Shown here: positions 21,658 to 34,400 of the stretch, piece after piece | Numbering within the stretch: position 1 is the stretch's first letter | How the letters are laid out: each line of letters starts with the position of its first letter | Source: Paraspadella gotoi | Taxonomy: Eukaryota > Chaetognatha | Reading direction: 5' to 3' | DNA length: 64,000 bases | Assembly: GCA_051294375.1 (NCBI GenBank) | Contig: JBJCIZ010000028.1 | Location: forward strand, 1,901,053 to 1,965,052 | The notes under the pieces: generated by a model | Database searches by the model: none | The model's input: the letters and a program-made list of their open reading frames with translations, nothing else | What the model was told of the DNA's origin: nothing | Translations under genes and position numbers: made by a program

Positions 21658-21735
21658 TTTTTTTGGCCGTTTATTTTTTTTGCAGTCAAAAAGTATCGAA
21701 AAAGTGAAAAGGAAAAAAAAAAAAAAAAAAAACAT

Positions 21736-23180
21736 GCATGCAAAGGTGGAGTGATTTTTCTAATTTCTAATAGAATCAAAATCAAAACATAAATCTTGTA
21801 TATTAATGAAAAGTTTTTCGTAAAAAAGATTTTTAAATCTTTGCAGTTTTAATCATAGAGTTGTATTTAAATAAGGCATACTGTAATAAAATCGAAAGTT
21901 TGACCTTTTAATATTTTTTCTGGGATGTTCGAATTCCTTGTAAAAGTTAAAATAAAAAACTGTTATTCTTTATTGAAATCATTAAGTTAGTTAAATATAG
22001 AAAAAACTAAAATTTTATGGTGAAAATGAATTTTAATCATAATTTGGAAGTTTTATAATTTTTGACCCGCCTAATGAACGATTTTTTTTCTCCTGAAAAC
22101 AACTTTTTATGACGAATCTGTCAAAGAAATTTAAAGAATTAATCTTTAAATTTTGACTATTTTATGTTTAGAAATTTATAATAAAACAGCTGAAAGTTTA
22201 AGCTGATTTAAATTTGTTTAGATAAAAGCATATTGTTTATGATTTCTATTTTGATGTTTATTATACACTGCTCTCTTATGCGGGCGACAAAGGAAAAAAA
22301 AATCACTAAAAAGTCGAGGCTCTGTCGAAAAAAAAAAAACAACAAAAACAATCAAGAGAGATTACGCCGCGATAATAAAATGAGAGAAATAACTTTTTAG
22401 TCATCAAAATGTTTGATACTTTTCAAATTTCGGTTAGAGATTTCGTCAATGAAAATTCGATGTGGAAGGAACCAAGCAAGTTTTATTTTCACGAAGAATT
22501 TTTGATCTGTGATGCATTTTTACATTAGTTTATAGTTACAGTAGATAGTTTATGGTGACAATAGATTATTTCAGAAAAAAAAAACAAGAAAGCTCGTGCA
22601 ATGGATAACTGTTAGAAATTAAAAGTTTTGAAGATATTTAAACAATTTTTTTCATATATATATATATACACACATGAAGAATAATACTTTGTCTACCTTT
22701 AAATATTAGTAGCATTAAACGGGAGCAATGGAAGTTAGCATCTACACTTTCACCTTTCCCCCAGGACTCTTGATCTGATCATCATCAAAAATTACAGATC
22801 GGAATTGTTAAGCTTTGGCCCGTCATGCGATATCTTGTTCCATTCAAAATATCTCTATCTACAGATTTATATAGAAATGTGGCGGCTACAGTAGTGACTA
22901 ATTGTTCGCTATAGCAACTTCGGCTGCTCCTGGCTATGGGTTTAGTTGTGATGGGTGATTATGATGATAACAAAGTCGTCGCTTTGTTGTTTTTGCATAT
23001 TTTGTCAAATATTGTGACCACATCGCTGTTGTAAATTTAAATAGGTCATTAAAGATGTCAGGTCAATAGATAAAAATTTGGTAATTTTAGAATGCGCCTA
23101 TTGGACTAATATAGTAAAAAAATATCATTGCGAGCAATTAAATAATGATGGCTCGTAAAGATTTATTTAAATTTTAACTG
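21736..23180. other. Spacer between the two receptor paralogues
   Basis: AT-rich, no exon seen. It should hold the promoter of copy 1 just upstream of 21657 and the 3' end of copy 2. A (TA)n/(CA) microsatellite lies near 22655-22675. Confidence 0.5.
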
Positions 23181-23183
23181 TCG

Positions 23184-23829
23184 TTACACATTTTGTTGTT
23201 TCGACATTAAATGGGTGTTGTAAAAATCTAGTTTCAAAATAACATCAAAATCGCTCAATATTTTTTCGTCCAGAGACTGAAAGATTCTCTGCGCGACAGA
23301 ATGAACGCCAAAATCCTTCAAACGTTGTATCAACGTTTCTTTCAAATCTTTTACATTGTTTTTTCCGTTGAACGCCCAAAGGAATTTCCACTTAGCATCT
23401 TTCGTGGGCAGAGAGGAAGACTGAATCAAGGCCTCCATCTTGGCAATTTCCACGGTGCTGCCTTCCAAAACGGAGATACCCCGAGTGGAAATATTTTCCT
23501 CTTTGCCCTCCCGTTGTATTTTTCCTCTCCTATCCAAAATGTTTTCTCCCTTGTAGTTTTTGGCGAGGATACTCTCAGCTGGAACCCGTGGCCAATGAGC
23601 TTTCAAATCTGGTCCGATCATTTTTGCGACGTCGCAACCATCTCATTTTCGTCTTAGGTTCCCCGGAGTGGAAACTCCAAGTCTCATTGCTGAACATGAG
23701 CGACATGGTACTAGGGTTAAAGTAAAAAAGCTTGATGTGGACAAGGCTTTTCTCAGCCAGTTTCTTTATTGTGCCAAGCTCTAGACCCCTCTGAGTGACT
23801 TGAGTTTCCAGCTTGGCATATTCTTGCAA
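23184..23829 (-). CDS. C-terminal extension of LRR-KEN receptor 2 (frameshifted)
   Basis: Reads LQEYAKLETQVTQRGLELG..., VHIKLFYFNPST, then after a one-base insertion near 23640 continues ILAKNYKGENILDRR, ISVLEGSTVEIAKMEALIQ, SLPTKDAKWKFLWAF and ILKLDFY, ending at 23184. It is clearly homologous to 17553-18242 throughout. No ATG precedes it in frame, which supports it being the tail of the KEN protein rather than a separate gene. Function unknown; possible beta-grasp fold at the end. Confidence 0.6.
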
Positions 23830-23892
23830 AAATGTGTCTTTTGTTGAATGCGTCTGGATTTTCTATTTTCTCATAAACGCATAAGAATGGAG

Positions 23893-26800
23893 TTAAAAAT
23901 GAGGAAAAAGCCGCATAAAATAATCGATAGAATTCTTTCTTCCGTGGGAGATGACGAACAAAACTTTGAGCATAAGATTAGGATACTCTTGAGCGTGTGA
24001 AATGATGTTTCTTATAAACCTGATCAAGTCTGCATACTTATTGATTTTATATCCCTTGCCGCGACATCCAAACTTGTCTAGCAACTCCCAATCAAAGTGA
24101 GTGTTCCAAGCTCCATCTTCACCAATCACTAGAGGAGAATTTTGCTCTATCAGTTCAAACCCGAACATTTTTTTCTGTGCCTTTGGAGCCATTTGTCCCC
24201 AGTGTTTGAGTGTCTCGCTAAGCTGTTGTATCTTAAAGATACGTTTACAGAGGGGCAAAAAAGCAGGGCTCTCTAGAGCTTTGACTGCTGACAGCCCTCG
24301 TTGAAGAGAGGTGACCAAAACTTCAAATTCTACCGACAATGTGGTATTTATTTTGCTTATGAGTCTTGAAACGTCAATAAGATCCTTTAATTCATTAACT
24401 TCATCCCTTAATGCGTTTGATTTCGAGCTTAAAAAGTTTCCTATTTTCAACGACCATCCTGATGGTTTTTCTATCATGTAAATAGAATCCAAACTTAATC
24501 CAAGGTGATAAATAGGTGGAGACTGTGTGTGCAGGTAGTTGACTGCATTTAGAAGTTGAAAGCAAAGTTTTTCTTTGTCGAGCGTAATTTCGTTTTTATC
24601 AGACATGATCAATCCTTTTCGCAGGCTGCATTGTGGGCTTTCGATGAAAAAATAACCTGTCATAACTTTTTTTAAATTTATCTCAGTTCCAAATCTGTGG
24701 AGGAGCAGTATGTTGTCGTGTTTTAAACTTTGATGCAGTTTTGCTTTGGCACCAAAAAGTTTTATTGTCTCAAAATCCTTTAAAGCGACTGTTTGATAAG
24801 AAGGATAAATTCTTTTAAGTCTTATGATATGAACTGAATGCACGAGCTTCATGGAGAGAAAAACTAAAAAAACACCTAAAAAGGAATAAGGCATATATTC
24901 ATTTAAAATCAAACACTCTTTATTGATTTTTTCCATTGAAATGTTTCTATAGCATTGAAGGCCAAAAACATTCATGAATTCGTTGGCATATACCATCAAA
25001 GCAACATCATCACATTTAGAACAGTCCCATTTATTGTTGCTGGTCTTAAAGATAGTATGTTTCATAGATTTAATTTTCTTAGGTATGGTTTTTAGTAAGT
25101 TGTATCTGATATCAAGCAAATCTATAGTGGAGACACTGAAGATAGATGCTGCCGAAGTCATAGTACTGATATTGTTATGAGTTAGATTGATTGTCCCAAA
25201 CCCCCTGAAACCAGCGAGTTTGACATTTTTCATTGATTTTATTTTGTTATAGCTTAGTGCAATATTCAAAAATTGTGTCACAGCCTTATGCTTTGCAAAA
25301 ATAGAGAAGTACTCTATGGTGGAGTTAATAGCTTCAACTGTCTGAAACATACTTGCTACTCGTTGATTAAAGACCAGTGATAAAGTTTGAATTTTGTTTC
25401 CACTTAGCCTTATTGTAGTTATTTTACTATCTATAAAAGCATTTGAGTTTATAGTATTAATTTCATTGTTTGAAAGATCTAGCAGAGCAGCTATTAAATT
25501 AGGAAATTGTCTAAAATAAATTTTTTTCAAACCATTATAACTGAGATCAAATACAGCATCATTTCCGACATTTATCAAATGCAAATTTCCCAGGGAGGGT
25601 CGCCAATACTTCTGGTTCCAACGTGAAATGAATATGTTTGTATTTATGAACAAATGATTCCCGTACAAATTTTCACAACATCCCAATAATCTGACTCTAC
25701 TTAGCTTTCGATTTGAAGTGAATAGTGTATAAAGCTCAAACGTAGTTTGATCAATGGATATTTTTGATACGTTATGGCATGCTGGAACGCCTCCTTTTGT
25801 ATCAGAGCAGCACCCGAAACTAATGTCCACAATTTGAGAATGTTTGAACGAACTGCTGTAGATTTTTTTCAATGGATTGTAAAGAACTGATATTTTTTTG
25901 AGACCAATCAAATTTCGCATCAAAGAATCATAAAGGGTTGTGAGGGAATTGTTGTCCAATATCAACTCGTTGAGCGAACTCATGAGGGGCAAGTGAATGT
26001 CTGAAATTCTGTTTCCCTCTAGATTCAAGTACTGTAGTTCAGTATTGTTCACGAAGGCAGGTTTTCTTATTTTAGTAAAGAGATTAAAACTCAGATTTAA
26101 CATTTTAACTCTGTGGAGATCAGAAAGGAAAGTAAGCTTTGTCAATTGATTTGAACTTAAATCTACATAACTTAAACCTTTTACCCCCAAAAATGTTTCA
26201 TTGCTCAATTGAGTCAAGCGATTTCGTCTTAGCCAAAGACAGTGCAATGATCTAGCTCTTTGAAACGCTTTAGGTTCGATGCGTTCAATCCTAAATTTTT
26301 CTAATCGAAGGTACATCAAATGCACTAAGTTGGAAAACAATGGTTGAGATATTTCACGAACTTGACCATCGCTGAGGCGAATTACCTTAACATTTGGCAT
26401 GTTTTCGAAAAAGCTTTCATTAAAAGACCGTATGCCACTGATGCTGACTTTGGTAGAGCGATTTATGTAAACCCGGGAGCCACGTCAAATTTGCCAGAGC
26501 GTGAATGAAAGTCTAATTTGCAACAACTTTGTGAAAATTGGAAACTCATCAATTCGCGTTCGCACACTTTCATCGATCTCTAAATGCAATTTTTCAATGT
26601 TGAGGACATCGGAAGAAAGTCCAAGGTTTGAGTCGATTCCCATGAGCGAAAGAGTCTTCAATCTATGAATTCCTCTGAAAGCGTCCGCCGGCAACCATGA
26701 GATAGAGTTTTGGTTCAATTGGAGCACGGTCAATCTGCTCAAGTTCTGGAACTGTGTGGTGATTTCTGATATTTTGTTTCGATCAAGATCGATAAATCTG

Positions 26801-26934
26801 AGTTGAGAGTGTTTAAAGGCAGTTGGACCGAGGTAAGATATTGAGTTGTTGAAAAAGTCAACTTTCTGCAAAGCTGGGAACTCGATGAGAAAATCCGATT
26901 CGATCCTTTGGAGTCCGATGCCAAGAAAGTTTAC
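23893..26934 (-). CDS. LRR receptor with pseudokinase and KEN domain, copy 2, exon 2
   Basis: Begins after acceptor TTTTAG at 26935. LRRs, C-cap (WDCSKCDDV), transmembrane helix (YSFLGVFLVFLSMKLV), kinase-like domain and KEN domain align end to end with copy 1. VALK retains the VAIK lysine, but HLGL replaces HRD and GNF replaces DFG. KEN motif GYKINKYADLIRFIRNIISH keeps Tyr, Arg (24012-24010), Asn and His (23997-23995). Frame breaks: an in-frame TGA at 26487-26485, where compensating indels would restore similarity to copy 1, and a TAA at 23895-23893 caused by one missing base; after it VYEKIENPDAF gives the usual KEN end. It is either a recently broken paralogue or an intact gene with consensus errors. 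Confidence 0.8.
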
Positions 26935-27496
26935 CTAAAATAATAAATATATTTTTTGTTGCCATTTAACACGTAGATAGTTATGAAGAGAATAATTCAT
27001 CAAATATTTTTTAGTAAAAGATTACCTAAAATCACCTTATATTTAAAATTAGAGCCCAATAAATTTATACAATTTCAAATACATTTTAACTAGATTCATA
27101 TACACCGAAAAAAACTTTTTATCACTTTTGTTTTATATTATAAGAATATTTATTGTTTAGGTTATACAAATTAATAAAAATTTGTTTTTATTATTGTATT
27201 ATTTATTTATTATTTACAACAAAAAAATGAACAAAAAGAGGGTATGAAAATGTTTTTGAAATTTAAGAAGCTGAAAAATTTTTATCAACATGTTATCAGT
27301 TATGAATTATGAATTATTACGAATATGAGTTATAAGAAAATAAAATCGTCATTAAAAACTTTAAAAAAATGTTTTTAACCTTCTAATACAAAAAAAAAAA
27401 ATTCTTTCATATTATTAATTTACATTGACTTTCAAAAAAAATTATCAATGTCGGACATCCTAAATTATCAATTGTCAAGCGTTCAACTCCAATTAC
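26935..27496 (-). other. Intron of LRR-KEN receptor 2
   Basis: GT at 27496-27495 and AG at 26936-26935, AT-rich throughout. Its removal restores collinearity with the intronless paralogue. Confidence 0.7.
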
Positions 27497-27811
27497 CACA
27501 GGTCCTCGGCGCGAAATCGAGGTTTGAAAACAGTTTTTTAGATTGAAACATTTTGGGTCGTTGGTGGACACGTTGGTCATGTCTTTAGCGTCGAGCGTCA
27601 CGCATCCGGGCACCGGCTTTTGGTCTTCAGTTTCCATCCAGTGACAGAAGAAAATGTTGTACCATCGGTCGCTGCCTCGTTGATGAGAACAAGTCAAGCG
27701 ACATCTTGCGGAGACGTGTCGCGAATAATTTGAGAGAGAGAGACTCAGTAAGAGAGGGAGCCACAAGCGGACTATTTTTAGTAACATTGTTTGACCGGTT
27801 TTCTTTTTCAA
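27497..27811 (-). CDS. LRR-KEN receptor 2, exon 1 (signal peptide and N-cap)
   Basis: From the ATG at 27811 (or an internal Met, MLLKIVRLWLPLLLSLSLS, which gives a better signal peptide) through CRLTCSHQRG, FFCHWMETEDQKPVPGCV and LKNCFQTS, matching the Cys pattern of copy 1. The donor GTGGTAATT after 27497 joins in phase 0 to 26934, where VNFLGIGLQRI aligns with VSFYGVGIQRM of copy 1. Copy 1 has no intron at this point, so the about 560-base intron was gained in copy 2 or lost in copy 1. Confidence 0.75.
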
Positions 27812-28410
27812 TAGTTCATTGAATTGAATTTTTTTTTCTTTTCTTTAATTAGTAACAGGTATCTGTAAGTGGTAAAGATGGACCCAATGAAAAGTCTATA
27901 ATTATAATTTTTGTTTAACAAATTTAAAATTATTTATAATTAAAGCCTGTCGCAAATCAGGGGCAAGATACGGGCTTATTCTTGTAAATGAAATGGGATA
28001 ATATTCATATCAGTTGTACCAATTTCATTCATCAAAGAGTAATAAATTTTTTATTATTTTTATTATTAGTTTAATTATCTCTACATTATAGATGGTATGC
28101 GCGATACACAATTAATGATAGTAATTTGGCAAAATTATCCGCAACTTGCTTCACTACATCTTTTTGTTTTTCTATTCAGTTGTTGTTATTTGTTTTTTTG
28201 TTTCGTCGCGCGTTTTTTCTGTCGTTGAATACAAACAATGAAAGCAGAAGAAAATCGTAATGCGGGCAAAACCCGGAATCATATCAAAAACAACGTTTTA
28301 TTGAGATCGATACATATTGAGCTAATTTGGGAACAACTTTGGGGGCCGTTTATTATTAGCGGAACGGTCATGTGTTGATTATAACTGAAAAACAATTTTA
28401 GAACTTCGGG
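27812..28410. other. Intergenic region between receptor 2 and integrin gene
   Basis: Divergent spacing: the receptor runs leftward, the integrin rightward. Contains an inverted copy (about 27945-28030) of the dispersed repeat seen at 245-335. The signal-peptide exon of the integrin was not identified here. Confidence 0.45.
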
Positions 28411-28420
28411 TGATACTCAG

Positions 28421-30196
28421 CTTTCAGTCGATGGCCCCCCCACTACAAGAAAAAAGGTCAACCCCCGCGCCAAGGGATCCTCGGGTGCAGAGGCATCAGA
28501 GGACCCGCTGGGTCAAAGTGGTCGTCCGTGCGTCGGCGGATCGAATCGTTCAATTCATCCTCGATCTCAATGTCGCTTCTTTCTGGCGCCGGATCGTCGC
28601 GTTGGCCGTACGTTAATGGAGACGGGTTGAAGGTTGATAGGGCTTATCCGATCAAATGCGTCATACAATCAATGGTCAATGCGTGAAACATATATTCTTC
28701 AATCAATCAATTGACTATGATTAGTTCAACGATGGAATCCAATCAATAGGTTATTCAATCAATCAATAAATGAATCAAATGGACATGCGTACAAATAATT
28801 CGATAAATCACATCACATCAATCTAATGCAGTTTAACTCCCATCCTCTAGTCTTTTTCCTCCCTCTCTCTCCCCGTTCTCCCTCCTCACTCCCAATCTAC
28901 CGCCTCCATCCTACTCTCCTGGCCCTCTTCTCTCCGCTCTTCCCTACTCTCGTCCTCCCTCCTTCCTCCCTTCGCCCTGCTCTCACCCTCTCTCATCTCC
29001 CTCTGCCCCGCTCCCTCTCCGCTTTCCTCTTCCCCTCTCCCCTTCTCTTCCTCTTCCTATGCTGTCCCTCTCCCCGTCTCTCACCCTCGCTCCCTCTCCC
29101 CTCTTCTCTCCCTTCTCTCTTCACCCTCCCTCTCCCTCCTCCCTTCCGTCCCCCCTCTCTCCGTCCTCCCCCTCTTCCTCCTTCCGCACTCTCCTCTGCT
29201 CACCCTCTTCCTCGCTCTCTCCCTCCTTCCCCTCTCTCCCGCTCAGCCGCTCCTCTCCCCTCCCTCTTCCTCTCTTCTTCGCTCACTCGGGTTCCCCTCC
29301 TCTCCCTCCTCCTCTCGCCGTCCCTTCGCCTCTCTCACTCTCTCACCCCTCTCCTCTCTTCCTTCCCCTTTCATCCCTTCGTCCTCCCTCTCTTTCTCTC
29401 TCCCCTCATCCCTCTCTCTCTGCCTTCTCCCTCTCCTGCTCCATTCTCCGTCTCGCCTCCACCTCGCTCCGCTCCTCATCCCAATCCTCCTCTCTCTCCT
29501 TCCTCTCCTTCCTCTCCCCTCCCTCTCGCTCACTCTCGTCTCCTTCCTCCCTCCCCCTCTCCCTCTCAGCCTGACCGACCTCCTCGTCTCCTCTCCTACC
29601 TCTCGTCTTCGTCGACGCAAATCACGTCGAGTCGTCGAAACCGGATCTGTCGCGATCTTTCTTCGGTTGGCGAAGGAGGAAGAGGAGGAAGAGGAGGAGG
29701 AGAACAACGAAGACGACGACAACAACAACGACGATAAATAGTGAGTTTCACTTGACCGTTTTATCGAATAAAAACGAATGGCTTCTCGATTTAAAGAAAT
29801 TCGAGGAGATTTCTCGGAAATCGGGGGGGAATTTCTAAGAAATGAGCTGATCTTCTGTGGAGTCACGATTCGATAAAGATAAAAGCGTTGAGCGTTGAAT
29901 TCTTCCATTCGGATGTTATATTTTTGTGAATCTTTTAAAACTTTAAATAATAAGCCGAGAATGAGTCGATGTTAATGAATATTAATACAAGAATTTTATT
30001 ATTTTCCAACTTCACGAACTATCGAGAGATAGATGTTAGGGATCTAAAGAAGAAAGGTACCATTTTACATTAACTTTTAATTCTTTTTATTAATGTACCT
30101 AAGTAGATAACCCATTCGCCTAAAGAGTTTAAATGATTAACTAACAATAAATAACAAAAAATGATGATAATAATAATAATAACAATAACAAAAATG

Positions 30197-30294
<98 letters not shown>

Positions 30295-30321
30295 AATGAT
30301 AATAATATTAATAATATTAAT

Positions 30322-30396
<75 letters not shown>

Positions 30397-31360
30397 AATT
30401 TCTCTCCCTCCAGCTCCACCTTCTTCCAACCCAAACCGGCCTCCACTCTTTTCGGCGAGAGCGCCGGCGCGCGATTCGGCGCCGCCATCGTCGCCGGCGT
30501 CGACCTCAACGACGACGGCGTCGCGGACTTGGTCGTCGGGGCGCCGGGAGAGGGCGCCGGTCGTGGAGGTTAGGGGGTGGAAGGGGGAGAGAATCTAATT
30601 GATAAGTTATTATTATTAATTAATTCATTCATTCTTTCAGCTATTCCGTCTAACGTTCATTTATTTATAAATTCGTTCATTCATTTCATTTCGATTTTTG
30701 AAAAAAAAAAATTAAATTGATTTCTCACTTTATTTATTTATTTTATTACACATTGTGGCATTCGTTATTTCAGTCATTAATTCATTCATTGATTGATTCA
30801 TTCGTTAACTCAGTCAATCGCTCATTCATTCGATTAATTTATTCGTTAATTCATTCTTTCATTCATTCGATCACTCATCGATTGATAGGCAGATGGATTA
30901 ATTGATCGATTGATTGAACAATTGATTAATAGATTGATTGATTGATTGATTAATTGATTCATTGATTTATATCATTCAATCTCTCATTGATTTATTAATT
31001 CATTTATTCATTCATTCATGTATTCGATCACTGATTGATTGATCGATTCATACATTCACTTCATTTAATCTCTAATTGATTGATTAATTGATTGATTGAT
31101 TAATTAATTAATTCATCAATTCAATTTTCACCCCCCTACTCCCAAACCTCCAAAAGTCTCCACCTCTCCCGGCGCCATCTACATTTTCCACGGTTCGCGA
31201 AACAAAAGGATAAAAAGATTCTCGCAAAAGATTTCGCCGGCGACCGAGTTGAAGGCGGCGCCGATAGGGGGCGTGGTCGGGTTCGGAGCGGCGTTGGCGG
31301 CGACGGAGGATGTGGACGGAAACGGATACCCGGATGTAACCGTGGGTGAGGGGGAAAAAA

Positions 31361-31401
<41 letters not shown>

Positions 31402-31449
31402 CAATAAGAGACAGAGAGATTACCGTCAAAACCATCTTCAAAACTCCCC

Positions 31450-31496
<47 letters not shown>

Positions 31497-34400
31497 CCTC
31501 CCCCCAGGATCTCTCCGAGGCGACGTAGTGACGCAACTTTGGACGCGTCCCGTGGCGTCGGTGACTGCGACGATTGGCGTCACGCCACGCGTCATCGACG
31601 TCGCGACTCGGACGACGTTGGGATCCGTGACGCCGTCGGCCAAAGTCACATTGTGTTTGAGGTTGACCTTTGTTTTGTTTTTTGTTTTGTTTTGTTTCTG
31701 TTGTTTTTTTTGTTTTTTTAGTTTTTGGTTTTAGTCTTTGGTTTTATTTATTTTTTTTTTTTTAGTTTTTTTTTTAGCTTTTGTTTTTTGTTCTTTTTAT
31801 TTTTTCCCCATCACTATCTACTCCATCAAGCTCTCACTACATCAATTCTCAAATCTCTTTCTCCAGCTTTTCCGGCCGCGGCGTGGCCTCAGTCGGTCTC
31901 TTCAACATCACGTTTCGTCTCGACGCAGAATCGACTTCACCGAAAAAGAGAATCTTTGGTTCCGATTATAGGACGGAGTTTTCCGTTGCTAGGAGACTGG
32001 AGAGAGAGAAGAGGGATTGTTTGGAGGAGCAGGTTGGTTGAGAGAGAGGGAGGGGGAGAGGGAGAGAGAGGGAGGGAGAGCGAGATGAAGGGAGAGAAAG
32101 AGAGGAGGAATGAGAGAGGGAGAGAGAGGAGAAGAGAAGAGAGAGAGAGGGAGAGAGATTAAGAGAGAGGAGAGAGCGAGAGAGAGAGAGGAGGGAGGCA
32201 GAAAGGGAGGGGGGAAGAGAGAGAGGGAGAGAGGGAGAGAGAGGGGTAAGCNNNNNNNNNNNNNNNNNNNNNNNNNGAAAAGAGTGAGATGATAGATTCG
32301 AGAGAGAGAGAGAGCGGAGAGCAGAAAGGAGGGAGCAGCAAAGGAGGGGAGAGAGAGAAGAGGGAGACGAGGGGAGACAGGAAGAAGAGAGAAAGAGAGA
32401 GAGACGAATGAGGGAGAGAAGAGAGAAAGAGATAGGCAGACGAGAGAGAGGAAAAGAGAGGAGGGAAAGAGAGAGAGGGAAGGAGAGGAGAGAGAGGAGA
32501 GGCGAGAGAAGAGAGGAAAGAGAGAGGAAGGAGAAGAGAGGAGAAAGAGAGGGAAAGAGAGAGGGAGAGATTGATTAAAAAAGGTAAACCTTAAAGCGGA
32601 TTAAAATAAATACACCCCTCTCCCTCTCTCACTCCATCTTTTCCTCCCTCCTTCTCTCTCACTCCCTCTCTCCCTCTCTCTCTCCCTCATTCCTTCCCTC
32701 CCTCCCTCCCTCCCTCCCTTCCTCCCTCTCTCCCCCCACTCTTTTCAAAAGCTCATCCTAATCGAGGAAAATCTTCAAGACAAACTCAGTCCGATCATCA
32801 TCGAAGCCTCTTGGTCGCTCATCGATCTCCAGGGCTCCTCTTCCTCCTCCTCCTCCCTCGGTCACCCCCCAGCCGTCCTCTCCGCCGCGGAGCCGCACGC
32901 AGCGGCCGTCGCCGCCCACGTGGCCAAGGATTAGATTAACAGAAAACTACACTAGCAAACAGAGGAGAGAACCCCAATAAATCTCCTGTGCTGTTATCTC
33001 ATACAATAAAGAAGATTGCTTTAAAGTATTATTAGGTTTATAATTAGGGAAAACAATATTACTTAGAAATATACATATAAACGGAACCTTGCTGGTGTCG
33101 CAAATCACAACCTACCCTGTAGAGATCAGGAAAGATATATACGGTATTCTTCTGGTAATGAATCCCGCATAAGCCAGAGATGGTGGTGTCGGCTCTAGAA
33201 GTGATATTAGGTTGTATCTTAGGCTTATATATCAATCCTTATACTCGTAGCCAAAACCGCTCCAACCTGACGAAAGCTACTCCATTACCTACCGCCTTGG
33301 CTCGTTCCGTTCCCGATTTCCGACGCGTCCAGACCTCAATTCGCAAATTTTAATCTTTTTCCCGAATTCTTCAAAGGACTTTCCACGTCCACATTCGATC
33401 AAATCGTTCGCTAGCGATTGTTCTTCTGTTTCCGTCATCCTTCTGTCTGCCTCCAGCCCGTTCGCTCCTCTGTCGGCGGAAAGCGGAGAAGCTTTCTCGC
33501 AGCCCAAACCCTTATAATAAAAGGAAAATTCTAAATAAAATTAACTACAGCCAACCCTCAACCTAGCTACATAGTATAAAATTAGAAAAACCTAACGGAA
33601 ACTGCTTAACCCTACCGTAGAAAAAGGATTTCTAATAAAAGTTCAACTACTCGAACAACCCTAACCTAGGCTCTCTTAGGGTATCAATATTAGAAAAACC
33701 GCTGAACCGGGAACTGCTTTCAACCTCTAACCCCTGGTAGTTCATATTAGTAATTAGTTTTGTAATAGGTACCGCGTAACCCTAAGACAGCCAACTGTAG
33801 TCGCTCAAGCAACACTACTCAGAACTGCGCCTAACTAGAGAAAATATTCTAATGAAATTAACCCTAGCACAACCCTTAACACCTAGGCCTCTCATAGTTA
33901 AAATATAGAAAACCCTACGAACTGCTTCAACGCCTAACCCTAAAAAGGAAATTCTAATCAGAGCATTAACTACACAGAACCCTAACCCATAGCCTATTTA
34001 GTATAAATATAAGAAAAACCTCAAAAACTGCTTCAACCGCTAACCCTGTAAGTTCAAATATTAGTATTTTTGTAAAACTCCGCGTAACGCACCTTTAACC
34101 TCTACACACGTAGTGCTCTTAGAGCCGCAGAGAAGTCTCTCTAGACCCGCCACATAGCTCAGGAGAAGTAACATCTGACTCACGTTGTTCGCTTCTCGGG
34201 TGGAGGTGGGACGGTCTCTACGTAGGGTCTGGGCCCGTGAGCTGTGGGCCTGCGCCGATAGGTGCGAGCTTGCGTCTCTCCTTACTGAGAAAACACACTC
34301 GGACTGGTATGGAGCTCGGTGACTCCGGATGGAAGCGCTATATTTTTAGATCGGGGAATACTCCGTGTTCTGAATAGCCACATCTTACAAGCAGTAATGG

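Noticed and set aside
28826-29737. 303-codon open frame rich in Ser, Leu, Pro and its overlapping frames
   Set aside because: It is the translation of an intronic C/T tract; only the last part overlaps a true integrin exon, in another frame.
30070-30598. Poly-Ile/Leu frames on both strands
   Set aside because: Products of the (AAT)n microsatellite; no start context or domain.
31108-31734. Minus- and plus-strand frames overlapping integrin exons
   Set aside because: Shadows of the + strand exons 31157-31345 and 31508-31661 plus CT/GA repeats; splice phases support only the integrin reading.
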